Shown here piece by piece: positions 52,448 through 60,964 of a DNA stretch of 64,000 nt. Below the pieces are notes generated by a model. It saw only the letters and a program-made list of their open reading frames with translations. It searched no databases and was not told where the DNA came from. The position numbers and the translations under genes are program-made. Numbering within the stretch: the stretch's first letter is position 1; every line of letters begins with the position of its first letter. The DNA is from an uncultured Tessaracoccus sp. (GTDB lineage: Bacteria > Actinomycetota > Actinomycetes > Propionibacteriales > Propionibacteriaceae), in contig NZ_CAMYPD010000003.1 in the NCBI RefSeq assembly GCF_947286155.1, forward strand, positions 1 through 64,000, written 5' to 3'.

Positions 52448-53759
52448 AACTGTGCGTTGAGCGGTAGTGGAATCCTCTGCCGCGTCGTGATGGCCACGAC
52501 GGCTCGACCAAGCCGGCATCTTCCAAATCTTTGAGCACCCGCCCTACGTTGCTGGGTGCAGCGCGTGTAAGACTTGCCAGTTCAGTGGAGCTAATGCGCC
52601 CTCGCTGATCCACGTAACTCCGGGCGATCTGCTCACGACTCGGCCACTGCCGCATCCGGCCGGTCTGCATATCCAGTTCACGCAACGCATCCTCCGCCTC
52701 GTGCGACAGCCGCCAGGAAGGTCCCTGCTCGTCGACGGTGCCTTCAACAGGCATCAACGGCGCAAACTCACGCCCCTGAGCGACGAGCAACGCATAGACG
52801 CTACTGCGTGCGACTGCGGAGGAATCCTGAATGATCCGCGCAATGGAAGTTTCGTCTGCCCAGCCCCGGTCGAGTACGAGGCGAAGTGTCAGCAGCGAGT
52901 TCAGATCAATGGCCGCCGGACGACTGCCCTGAACACGTCGCAGCCAAGCGATCCAGGCCCGATCAGCCTCCCCACCAATCAGCGTGGTCCGGACATAAGG
53001 ACCATCCAGCTCCTCGATCGTTGGTGGTTCATGCCCAAGTCTGACCATGTCACGAAACATGCGATCCACGCCGACACCCTCCCGCTCGGCGACACGTAGA
53101 GAAGCAAGCAGCTCAGCAAGAGAGGTGTTTCTGGAACGCGATGGATGGGTGAGAATGTTGTCCGGGGTGATTCCCTGCACGAAACCGCCCGGACTCGTCA
53201 CCCTCAGGTAGCTACCAACATACTCAACCACTGTCGGCCCGGGCACCGACCATTCCCGGTGCGCCACGCCGTTCACGATGGCCTCACGGGCAGCCCCCAG
53301 AGGGATCTCTCGCGCCTGGCCGACGATGAGTCCCTGCGGCATATGGACCGCGGGCACGGTTCCTTCTAACGCCTGGAATACCTCAGCCAGCTCCTGGAGC
53401 AGCGATCGCCCATCGCGTCGAATTCGGAGCTGGCTGTCCTCACCGGCTCCCGGTCGTCGGATGAAGTCCAAAGCGGCCTCGCCCCGTCCAATGAAGGCCA
53501 ACACTCCAGCATTCGTGAGGGTCCCGTTCGGGGCGATCACGTTGAGTCGCTTCAGAAGATCGAGGTCCTGCGCTTCCGCCAGCTCCTGCGCGTGGTCCTC
53601 GCCGGATGCCCTCAAGAAGTCACGCGCCACCACGAAGGCACCTGCGGGGATTTCTTCCCAAGCAACGTTGGACGCCTGCACCGACCAATCGAACTGTTGC
53701 GTCGCCATCCTTCGCGCATGCCACGTCGCTGCGTCGATCTCCACACATTGCGTACCCAC
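52446..53759 (-). CDS. C-terminal part of interrupted Schlafen/RecG-like ATP-binding protein
   Basis: About 437 codons in the same frame as the piece at 53763, separated by a single TGA (53763-53765). It begins in the segment VGTQCVEIDAATWHARRM that in this family directly follows the AlbA_2 domain. It has the COG2865/GHKL-like segment IPLGAAREAIVNGVAHREW and VTSPGGFVQGITPDNILTHPSRSRN, REGVGVDRMFRDM, and two C-terminal winged-helix domains (about 300-437). Proteins of this type are transcription regulators or defence-linked. If translated alone it could start at GTG 53759 or ATG 53708, but neither has a ribosome site. Confidence 0.75.
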   Translation of the reverse strand: MGTQCVEIDAATWHARRMATQQFDWSVQASNVAWEEIPAGAFVVARDFLRASGEDHAQELAEAQDLDLLKRLNVIAPNGTLTNAGVLAFIGRGEAALDFIRRPGAGEDSQLRIRRDGRSLLQELAEVFQALEGTVPAVHMPQGLIVGQAREIPLGAAREAIVNGVAHREWSVPGPTVVEYVGSYLRVTSPGGFVQGITPDNILTHPSRSRNTSLAELLASLRVAEREGVGVDRMFRDMVRLGHEPPTIEELDGPYVRTTLIGGEADRAWIAWLRRVQGSRPAAIDLNSLLTLRLVLDRGWADETSIARIIQDSSAVARSSVYALLVAQGREFAPLMPVEGTVDEQGPSWRLSHEAEDALRELDMQTGRMRQWPSREQIARSYVDQRGRISSTELASLTRAAPSNVGRVLKDLEDAGLVEPSWPSRRGRGFHYRSTHS

Positions 53760-53762
53760 CCG

Positions 53763-54203
53763 TCATCGCAGCTTCTTACGAAAGGGCACCGGCTGCAAGG
53801 CTTGCGGCACGCGAACCACCAGCAGTCGCACCGAGCGGACTTCGACGTCTCGCACGGCGACGGTCAGGAGACGGTCAGTCAACTCCCAGATACGCTGCCT
53901 CAGCCAGCCGCCATCCAGCCTCATGCCAATGAGCTCACCGAGATCCGACACACCGACAATGAGAGCGCCACCCCCATCGCTGTTCGCCATGCATGCCGCC
54001 GCTTCGGCGAGCTTGGCTGCTGCCACCTCGTTGTGAGGCTCACCCGGGAGCACCTCTCCGCCCGGACCACGCCGTCCTGCCTCTTCCTTGAGGTCAACAT
54101 GCTCGCTCTCGTCCGGATCTCCAACTGCTTCTCCTGCTTCCAATCGATCAAGAAGCAATCGTGTCCGCTCCTCGATGGGATCCCGGGCAAAAGTCACACT
54201 CAT
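53763..54203 (-). CDS. N-terminal AlbA_2 (Schlafen) part of the same interrupted gene
   Basis: A 146-residue piece from ATG 54203. It contains the AlbA_2 domain: ESEHVDLKEEA, then KLAEAAACMANSDGGGALIVGVSD and GELIGMRLDGG. It ends RVPQALQPVPFRKKLR at a TGA, after which the frame continues without shift into the RecG-like piece. In intact homologues these form one protein of about 585 residues, so this is a nonsense mutation, a sequencing error, or UGA read-through. The palindrome at 54218 lies 15 bp upstream and could be its operator. Confidence 0.75.
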   Translation of the reverse strand: MSVTFARDPIEERTRLLLDRLEAGEAVGDPDESEHVDLKEEAGRRGPGGEVLPGEPHNEVAAAKLAEAAACMANSDGGGALIVGVSDLGELIGMRLDGGWLRQRIWELTDRLLTVAVRDVEVRSVRLLVVRVPQALQPVPFRKKLR

Positions 54204-54217
54204 GTACCCCAAACTAA

Positions 54218-54255
54218 CACAGGCATAATTAACTCGCTGATTAATTATGCCTGTG
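54218..54255. repeat. AT-rich palindrome, right copy (15-bp perfect arms)
   Basis: CACAGGCATAATTAA (54218-54232), spacer CTCGCTGA, TTAATTATGCCTGTG (54241-54255). The core and spacer match the left copy at 52398 in reverse orientation, so the two bracket the Schlafen-type gene as inverted copies. The AT richness stands out against the surrounding DNA. Confidence 0.9.
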
Positions 54256-54473
54256 CATGCTTTCGAGCAGCCAACCCTTGCGAGGCGAATTGCCAGCAGG
54301 TGTGGCGCATCGGTAACGAACAGCCACTGGCGCCTTTCGTCACGAAGGACGTGTGCGGTGATGCGTCACTGTGCGGGATGACCTGCAACATCCTGCACGC
54401 GGTATCGACCGAGCCAGTTCGCTGCATCATCCCTTCGAGCCACACGTCGAATCGGAATGCACAATGAAACCAC

Positions 54474-55400
54474 CTAGGGTAAAGCCCACGAGATCGTCGC
54501 CTCAGCATGTTCTACATCAGTCATGGTGGCCTGTAGTGTTCCTTGAACCATAGGCGTCGGCTCGGAGTCTTTGACGCTTTCCCAGTTTCCGCTTCTCGCC
54601 TGTTTGGTTTCACGCACGCACATCCATGCGCAGGGGCGCGCTGCGAGGCTGGAGATGACGCCGACATCGGCCTGGAGCCCCAAGATCTCTGTGGCTCGGT
54701 GACTGTAGGCACGCAGTGATCCGGACTCACTGCCGCGCAGCGCGGGCAACAGATGAAACGACATTTGAAGGCACTCGCCCCCAGCCAGTTCCCACGGCAG
54801 GCCAACCTCGAGCACCACCCATCCGTGGGGGAGCAGGGACGTTCTTCGAATCTCGCAGTTGTGCTCGGCTACCACCCAGGGCCGAGAGAAGTCATGGGGG
54901 CATCGATTAACCGCGCGCCCATCGATGACATGAACAAAACGTCTAACGCCATCATACGTGGCTTCAATCTCGAGCAGATGCCTGACCGTAGACCCATCAG
55001 GAATGGTGTGGGTGAGCGAGGTGAACGCAAGAGCCATGACCACACCGTCGTTGAACGGCAACCGCCAGCTTTCGTAGACGGATTGGAGCGCTTCGATAAC
55101 CTCCTGCCAATCATCGTTACCCGTGGTGAGTGTGGGAGAGTTGGCTACCAGGTAGCGCCTCAGCATGCCACTGCCGGTTCCCAGAATCCTTTCGATGTTG
55201 TCCAACGCATCCAAGCTGTTGGCTCTCGACGGGACCGACCTGCCGCTGACCCACGTGCGAAGCGCCGGCGCAGTGATCGAGGTGCCCAGCTCAGTGACTT
55301 CCGCGGCCAGCCGACTAGCGCTGTAGCCGGCAACACGCATTGCCTTGTCGAGCACGTCGGCGAAACTCGTGCCTTGCCCTGAACTCAGTTCCTGCTTCAT
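54474..55400 (-). CDS. HTH protein of unknown function, second gene of a pair
   Basis: A 308-residue protein. The first ~70 residues look like an XRE/Cro-type HTH variant (FADVLDKAMRVAGYSASRLAAEV, then PALRTWVSGRSVPSRANSLDALDNIERILG). The rest, from about residue 100, is an all-beta-looking domain with DGSTVRHLLEIEATYDGVRRFVHV; I do not recognise it. The protein upstream in the operon has the same layout, so they are distant paralogues. The ATG overlaps the stop of that gene by 4 nt. Lying in a toxin/defence-type island, it could be a regulator or sensor. Confidence 0.75.
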   Translation of the reverse strand: MKQELSSGQGTSFADVLDKAMRVAGYSASRLAAEVTELGTSITAPALRTWVSGRSVPSRANSLDALDNIERILGTGSGMLRRYLVANSPTLTTGNDDWQEVIEALQSVYESWRLPFNDGVVMALAFTSLTHTIPDGSTVRHLLEIEATYDGVRRFVHVIDGRAVNRCPHDFSRPWVVAEHNCEIRRTSLLPHGWVVLEVGLPWELAGGECLQMSFHLLPALRGSESGSLRAYSHRATEILGLQADVGVISSLAARPCAWMCVRETKQARSGNWESVKDSEPTPMVQGTLQATMTDVEHAEATISWALP

Positions 55401-56446
55401 GCAGCCTCCTCGCGCAACGCCGCATCCAGTTCGGGGTCCGTCAGGCGCGTCGCCGCAACGTCCTCTTCACTCCAGAGCCAACCCAGTTCCACGCCCCCAC
55501 CGGTCAAGTCGTTCACCGTCCCGAATGCCTCGTTGCCTCGCACCTCAATCAGCTCGTACGACTTTGTTTCCTCGGGCCGTTCCCCCACTCCTTCAAAGCT
55601 CCGCAACCTCACCAACTGGGGAAGCACTTGTGGGCTGAACTCAATGCTCAAGGAAAAACGTCCAATCGTCCGCCCGGTGCTGATCCTTTGCCGGTTCCAC
55701 CCCGAGGTCGCTGGTTGTGGAGCGCCAGATGGGCGAGTCTCAAACTCGACGGTGGTGATCTCTCCCGGCAGCAGCAGACGATCCAGCAACAGTTCCGCAA
55801 CTGTCCCACCCGTCTTGGGGAATTCGCGCACCCGCCCCAGCCGCGCCCCGGATCTGGGGTAGATCATCCTGAACAGCGGGGGATCCTGAAGTTCCGGTTC
55901 GCGTTCGGTGAAGGTGGAGACTGAGATGCGCTCCACCGCGAACCGGCCAGCCTGCAGCACATAGATAGTGCTAGAGCTGACTAATCGATGCGCAGCGTCG
56001 TAGACGTACCGCTCCAGCACGGCAAGGTATCGAAGGTCTTCCGCCTCTTCCATACCAAAGTCGGCACGCGCAACCCTCAGTTCATCACCGTGCGCAACGT
56101 TATCAAGCTTGCTGGGGCCTGCGTTCCACCAGCTCGCACCCCGCTCTGGGGAACGATGCTGCGCTTCAGTGAGGTATCCGCGCGGAGTGTCCAAGATCGC
56201 TTCCAGCGCTTCAACGGCTTCTAGTGCTGTGCTTCTCACTGGCCGGGTGCGCCCATTGCGCCACAGGCTCAAGGTCGAGGGCGAGCAGCTGATCTTCTGT
56301 TCTTTCAATCGTGCGGCGATGCGCTCCAAGGTCAGCCCGCTGCGGTCGATGACCGCAGACAGCCGTACAGGAAAGATGCCGTCGGGAAGGGCGCGCGCGC
56401 TGCCCACGTGGGCATGGGGGTAACTGTGCGACACTTCGTCAACCAT
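55397..56446 (-). CDS. HTH protein of unknown function, first gene of a pair
   Basis: A 349-residue protein. Residues 20-90 carry an HTH (LSAVIDRSGLTLERIAARLKE, then SPSTLSLWRNGRTRPVRS and EAVEALEAILDTPRGYL). It is followed by a region with the same general layout as its partner (LRYLAVLERYVYDAAHRLVS, then a beta-rich C-terminus with ETKSYELIEVRG). I do not recognise the C-terminal domain. The ATG at 56446 follows AGGAGG; a GTG at 56467 is an alternative. Two genes with this layout in a 4-nt overlapping pair suggest a heteromeric regulator. Confidence 0.75.
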   Translation of the reverse strand: MVDEVSHSYPHAHVGSARALPDGIFPVRLSAVIDRSGLTLERIAARLKEQKISCSPSTLSLWRNGRTRPVRSTALEAVEALEAILDTPRGYLTEAQHRSPERGASWWNAGPSKLDNVAHGDELRVARADFGMEEAEDLRYLAVLERYVYDAAHRLVSSSTIYVLQAGRFAVERISVSTFTEREPELQDPPLFRMIYPRSGARLGRVREFPKTGGTVAELLLDRLLLPGEITTVEFETRPSGAPQPATSGWNRQRISTGRTIGRFSLSIEFSPQVLPQLVRLRSFEGVGERPEETKSYELIEVRGNEAFGTVNDLTGGGVELGWLWSEEDVAATRLTDPELDAALREEAA

Positions 56447-57269
56447 GGTGCTGCCCTCCTCGTTCACCTATCACCCCACCGCCTATGGCGGGTCGTTCGT
56501 AGTCGAAGCATCGTACTGTTCGACAGGTGCACTTCTTCGCCAAGTAGTGCATCACTTGTCAATTGCTAGGAACCCCACCCCGCTGTTCTCTTTAATGCAA
56601 TGCAACGCAACGTGCCAGTGCAGATGGTCTCGCGCCTACCTCGACGTTCGGAAGGCGCCGGCACGAAGAGGCAGTGTGCAGCAGCGAACGCGAGAGTTCA
56701 GAACGCCTCCCTAAACGGATCAGCTGAGTGAAGTCGGCCCATGCACCCCATCCAAGATGCCGCTTTGGCTCGAAAATCACGTCTGACAAGGGCATCTTCA
56801 GGTATGGCGCTTGCCCTCTCACCATGCGATAAAAGTTCGTCAGCGAAATCGCATCGCGCGGCCACTGCAAGACCAACGGCGAACCCTCGCAACTTTTGCA
56901 TTGTGCATTGCATTCAGGTTCATGGCAACTGCAGGAGGTCGAACTCACATTTTGGTTGAATCATCTCACCATTTCCAGATTCTACCTTCATCACCCGCGG
57001 CACCGCTGCCCGAAGGCAACAAAAACTCAACGTTTGGCCTACCGAAGGGGTTGTCTTCACAACTTTCCAAGTCGGAACGTGAGGCCCGCCAAAGAGGTCA
57101 TCTTGGTTCAGCGTACCGAGGCTGCCCAGCGAGTTGAACCCCATCGGGTGTTAGGTTCTCATACACTTAGTGCTCGACAGGCAGCCTCGTTTCCGGGGCG
57201 CGCCTGCGGGCACAGGCGAGCGGGTTCCTTGAACTCCGCTCCATAATTTTCAACTGAGGAAGGAAAATC
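56447..57269. other. 823-bp interval without a recognisable gene
   Basis: Short frames exist on both strands but none has a credible start, composition or domain. The interval is less GC-rich than its surroundings and has short direct repeats such as GCAATGCAACGCAACG (near 56597) and GCATTGTGCATTGCATT (near 56896). It must contain the promoters of the HTH operon and of the exported protein gene at 57270; I see no unambiguous boxes. Confidence 0.5.
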
Positions 57270-57623
57270 GTGCGACGAATTCTCTTGGGTATCGCCGCCT
57301 CGGCGGTCGTGGCTAGTTCGGGAATGTTCGGGTCCATGGCAGCCCACGCGGCTCCGGCACAGGTGTCGCAGGCGACCACCACTACAGCGAGTTTCGGCTA
57401 CCACCGCATCTCCGCTGCCTACAAGTATGGGGTGAAGTACGAGTTCGCCAACAAGTCTTCCCGGGTCTACGCATACTCCCACGGCTGGTTCTACCTGTTT
57501 GCCCGCAACGCAGACGGCACCTACCGACTGATCTGCATCACCTGGTGCAAGCCTTGCTACGTCCCGAAGGCTCGCCCCATCCAGGACAACATTGAACCCT
57601 TCAGCAGCGGGGTGCGTTCTTGA
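57270..57623 (+). CDS. Small secreted protein
   Basis: A 117-residue exported protein with signal peptide residues 1-28 (RRILLGIAASAVV, ending AAHAAPA). The mature part is rich in Tyr and aromatic residues (YHRISAAYKYGVKYEF) and has Cys in LICITWCKPCYVPK, a possible disulfide or metal-binding loop. No family recognised. The GTG start is preceded by AGGAAGG. It is coupled to the next gene by a TGATG overlap, so the two exported proteins are made together. Confidence 0.75.
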   Translation: MRRILLGIAASAVVASSGMFGSMAAHAAPAQVSQATTTTASFGYHRISAAYKYGVKYEFANKSSRVYAYSHGWFYLFARNADGTYRLICITWCKPCYVPKARPIQDNIEPFSSGVRS

Positions 57624-58300
57624 TGGTTTCGAAGCCTTCTCGCCGTGCCGTCGCAGTAGGTGCCGCATGGACGGTACCCGTGATGGTTGGCGCTCAATCT
57701 GTTCCTGCGTTCGCGGCCTCTGACCCGGGTGGAGATATCCCCGTCCCTCCGGACGAGGGTGATTCCAAAGTCGGCTTGCAGGGTCTGATTAACATCGCAA
57801 AGGGATGTGGCGGCTACCAGCGTGGTCCGTACAGCATGGTGGTTAACACAACGGATATCTCGGACACCAAGCCGGTTTACGACGACAAGGGTGAGCTTGT
57901 TCGTTATGGCTTCTACGTGGAAAACGGCACACCCACCGTCGAGCCCAAGAACGCAAAGCTCACCATTTACGTGCCGTCGAGGCTGGGGAATATCAGGTGG
58001 ACCAATCGCGAACCTTCGAGCGGCTGGTCGAACTTGACAGTGGATCGCACTGTTCCCCAGCACCGCGGAATGACGGCATACTCGGCGGTGTTCACCGGCC
58101 AGTGGGTGTACGACGATTCGAAGCAGTGGATCGCAAGTGGCCCTGCCCCGCAGTGGGGATCCAACCCGCCGAACCTCAGCTGGGAGGGCACCGCGCGCGG
58201 CTACTGCGACAACGGCACTATGCCGGGCGCCGCCCGCCGCGAGGTGACCGTCGGGGACAAGGTCCTCACGTTCACCCGAGGGGTGCGCAACCTTCTGTGA
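57623..58300 (+). CDS. Exported protein with SRRA-type (Tat-like) signal
   Basis: A 225-residue protein. The N-terminus SKPSRRAVAVGAAWTVPVMV, ending VPAFAAS, has a twin-arginine followed by a weakly hydrophobic stretch and AxA cleavage, as in Tat substrates of actinobacteria. The mature part has no known catalytic motif; it contains several Trp and a pair of Cys. The same signal layout occurs in the gene starting at 59650, so both belong to one exported group. It overlaps the previous stop (TGATG). A terminator follows. Confidence 0.75.
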   Translation: MVSKPSRRAVAVGAAWTVPVMVGAQSVPAFAASDPGGDIPVPPDEGDSKVGLQGLINIAKGCGGYQRGPYSMVVNTTDISDTKPVYDDKGELVRYGFYVENGTPTVEPKNAKLTIYVPSRLGNIRWTNREPSSGWSNLTVDRTVPQHRGMTAYSAVFTGQWVYDDSKQWIASGPAPQWGSNPPNLSWEGTARGYCDNGTMPGAARREVTVGDKVLTFTRGVRNLL

Positions 58301-58741
58301 ACTCCGCGCTGCGGCGCGGCTGGAAGTCGAAAGCCACGCCGCGCCGTCGGGGGGCTTCCCCTATCCATCTCAACCCCCTGGGCCAGAGTCTTTGTTTCCT
58401 CTGACCGAAGCCATGTCGGGCCTCCTCGATCATCCTTCGAGGAGGCCCGATTTGCGTCTCTGGGCGACTCAGATCACGTTGCGAGCCACCTGCCAGCTTC
58501 GCGCGATGCGTGACTCGAACAATCGCCGATCGGCTGACCCCCAACCGGAGCCCTCAGGTCAGGAACACACCCTTCGATCAACTGTTGTAATCACTTCAGA
58601 GGAGGGGCCTGATCATTCTTGGGCCGCCTGTCGGGGATAGTTTCCGATGATTTCGACGGGCCGGGCATCCGCGCCCTGATCGATCCTCTTAAGAGTCTCA
58701 ATCTCAGGTGGCTGAGCAGGTAGCGACGCCGCAGCCGAGGC
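58301..58741. other. 441-bp interval with a terminator, otherwise no gene seen
   Basis: Apart from the strong hairpin at 58417-58449, which ends the transcript of the exported protein genes, I see no reading frame with support. The right part lies downstream of the convergent GNAT gene. Confidence 0.6.
58417..58449 (+). terminator. Hairpin terminator after exported protein genes
   Basis: CGGGCCTCCTCGA (58417-58429) and TCGAGGAGGCCCG (58437-58449) form a perfect 13-bp stem with 7-nt loop, followed by ATTTG. Confidence 0.85.
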
Positions 58742-59365
58742 TTACAAGCGCTCCTGCACCGGGCGCAGCATCGCATGCACCGGCACGTCACCGATCTGCA
58801 ACACCTGGATCGTGCCGAAACCATGGCGTCGGTACAACGCCGCGACACGTGGGGTCGAGGCTTCCAAGTAGGCCGGCGCCTGATCGGCATCCACCCTGCC
58901 GAGGCCATGTTCGAGCAGCCGCCCTCCGATGTTCTTGCCTCGGTGGCCGGCATCAACCGCGATGTCCATGAGATGCCAGTGCGGCACGCTTGGCACAGCC
59001 GCGGCCAAGGCTCTGGTGGCCGAGACCAGACGCGGCAACCGCCGCGCGGGCGGCAACGCACGCACGAGTGCCGGGACGTGTGCCAGCAACAACCGCAACC
59101 GACGCGCGAGCCCCTGCCGCCGTCGACCCTTCGGCGCCAACCACAAGGCCACACCGACGACCTCATCGCCATCCCTAGCGACGTCGACTGCACCCGCCTC
59201 CAGATACACCGCATCGATCATGGCGGTGAACTGTGCACGCAGACCGGCCTCCGGGTGGGGCCCTGCCTGCTGGGCCACGAGCGGGTCGTCCACGAACGCC
59301 TCAACCAGCAGATTTACGTACGCTTCGATCTCGGTTCGCCGGCCATCGGTCACGGTGATTCCCAT
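58742..59365 (-). CDS. GNAT-family N-acetyltransferase
   Basis: A 207-residue acetyltransferase. After EAFVDDPLVAQQ and VVGVALWLAPKGR, the acetyl-CoA motif A is seen in HLMDIAVDAGHRGKNIGGRLLEHGL, and motif B in YLEASTPRVAALYRRHGF. The type is seen in acetyltransferases of small drugs or polyamines, but substrate cannot be predicted. The ATG at 59365 is closest to the conserved start and has GGAG before it. A single-gene unit between exported protein genes. Confidence 0.85.
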   Translation of the reverse strand: MGITVTDGRRTEIEAYVNLLVEAFVDDPLVAQQAGPHPEAGLRAQFTAMIDAVYLEAGAVDVARDGDEVVGVALWLAPKGRRRQGLARRLRLLLAHVPALVRALPPARRLPRLVSATRALAAAVPSVPHWHLMDIAVDAGHRGKNIGGRLLEHGLGRVDADQAPAYLEASTPRVAALYRRHGFGTIQVLQIGDVPVHAMLRPVQERL

Positions 59366-59649
59366 AGGCTCCAACCTACCGACGATCGAGAGGCCGTCAA
59401 TCACTGCTCGTCCACGCTAACGCCTTCGATGGCTTCGAGCAGCCGGGTGCCGATGCGTTTCAGTAAGGCCGGCTCCCGCCGTCCTCACCGAATAGCTTTT
59501 CTCTACGTCGATTAATTGCAGACTCCATATTCTTATGGGTACAGCTGCGATGGTTGTTCGTTGGCCCCGCGAGGACTTGACAGCCACCTGCGTGTCGTGC
59601 TTGATTCCCCTTGTCAACCCAGCTCTGCAACCCTGCGAAAGGATGGGCA

Positions 59650-60471
59650 ATGCCCTCTCATGAAACTCCTGCGTCTGACGCAAATATCCAACAATCCATG
59701 ACGCTCAAAAGGCGAACCCTGGTGGCCGGTACGGCGTGGGCCGCGCCTGCCGTCGTCGCTGCCAGCGCGGTGCCCGCCTTCGCCGCCAGCCAGACCGACT
59801 GCGAAACCGTAGTGAGCGTCTGGCAGCCGACCGAAATGAACCTCACCGGCGGGCCCACCTACACGCTGACCAAGACGAGCAACTGTCGCACCTGGGACGA
59901 CAACAACGTCCACAGTCACTGGTGGCGGCGCATGCCGAAAGACTACGACCTCACCCCCACTGATAAGGCAACCATCAGCTCGTCTTGGCTGAACATTGCG
60001 CAAGCAGTGCAGATCGATGACAAGAAGGGGGAGGGCCAGACGATCACGGTGCGGTTCCCGCAGCCGGTGTATGGCATCACCTTCTACATTGGCCAGATCG
60101 ACTCCTCGAGCGACGCGCCGTCTTGGTACCGTGACCAACTCATCGTGTCGGTGTCGGGGCCGAACGGTAAGCTTCCCATCACCACGAGGCACGACTACAC
60201 CGACGGAGCCGCGCTGCCGAGCACCGTCGTAGTCGAAGGCGACGGCTCCACTGAAGTGACTGCCACGTCCCCGAACCGGGTCTCACAGTTCCCCATCACC
60301 GGTCGCGACCATCGTGGCACAGTCAGGTATGACACGGCCAAGGATCAGCCAGTCACCGAGATTTCCATCTTCTACGGCGACGCCAAGTACGGCGCCAATG
60401 CGGTGCTCGGCAATGGCGGCATGGGCCGCCAGTTCATCTCGGTGAGCCCGATCCGTTGGAGCACCTGCTGA
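59650..60471 (+). CDS. Exported protein with KRRT-type (Tat-like) signal
   Basis: A 273-residue protein. The ATG at 59650 follows AAAGGA; an internal ATG (59698) would begin directly at the signal. TLKRRTLVAGTAWAAPAVV, ending VPAFAAS, is a twin-arginine-type signal close to that of the gene at 57623. The mature part is beta-rich with ITVRFPQPVYGITFYIGQID, which recalls galactose-binding/discoidin-like folds of secreted surface proteins, and has few Cys. Function unknown. Confidence 0.75.
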   Translation: MPSHETPASDANIQQSMTLKRRTLVAGTAWAAPAVVAASAVPAFAASQTDCETVVSVWQPTEMNLTGGPTYTLTKTSNCRTWDDNNVHSHWWRRMPKDYDLTPTDKATISSSWLNIAQAVQIDDKKGEGQTITVRFPQPVYGITFYIGQIDSSSDAPSWYRDQLIVSVSGPNGKLPITTRHDYTDGAALPSTVVVEGDGSTEVTATSPNRVSQFPITGRDHRGTVRYDTAKDQPVTEISIFYGDAKYGANAVLGNGGMGRQFISVSPIRWSTC

Positions 60472-60964
60472 GCGACGTCGGGGCTTACCCAACTGCACGC
60501 GGGCGGCGACGATCACACACCCGCTCGAACTGCTCGCTGAGATGACGCAGAGCTGCTCACATTGCAGATGACAACCAGCAACAGCCACGTGCCCAAGGCC
60601 CCAGGCCGTTGGGTGCGTGGCTCGTTTGCTGTTCGCACTCGACGGCCAAGCGTCAGGTGCGTCGTCGAGCGGCAGGCGGTGAATAGACCAACCAGGATCG
60701 CCTCCATCGAGGCCCCGCCCTGGGTAAACATTGAGAATTCCTTGCCAGGTGGGTGACACCAGATCTCTATCGACGTGCTCGATCAATAACTGTGTGAATG
60801 CACTGCTGAGGACAATTGACGTGGATGTCGTGATCGGCAACGCCACTACTTACTCGACACGAGACATGGTCAGGGTTCAGCAGATCCGGCAGCGAGAGAG
60901 CCGAGCACGTGGGCCATGAACGGGCTTGGTGGGTACAGTATGGAAGGGAACAGGAGAGTAGGAT
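60472..60964. other. 493-bp intergenic interval
   Basis: No credible gene. The last part holds the start region of the nonulosonate synthase gene: TACAGT near 60934 could be its -10 box, and AGGAG precedes the ATG region. The rest shows no repeat or RNA that I recognise. Confidence 0.5.

Noticed and set aside
56592..57246. Short frames in the 823-bp gap (for example 118 codons on the minus strand and 116 on the plus strand).
   Set aside because: No ribosome sites, odd composition, and no recognisable domain; I treat them as non-coding.
60562..60756. A 64-codon frame in the gap before the nonulosonate synthase gene.
   Set aside because: No ribosome site and no structure typical of a small protein.
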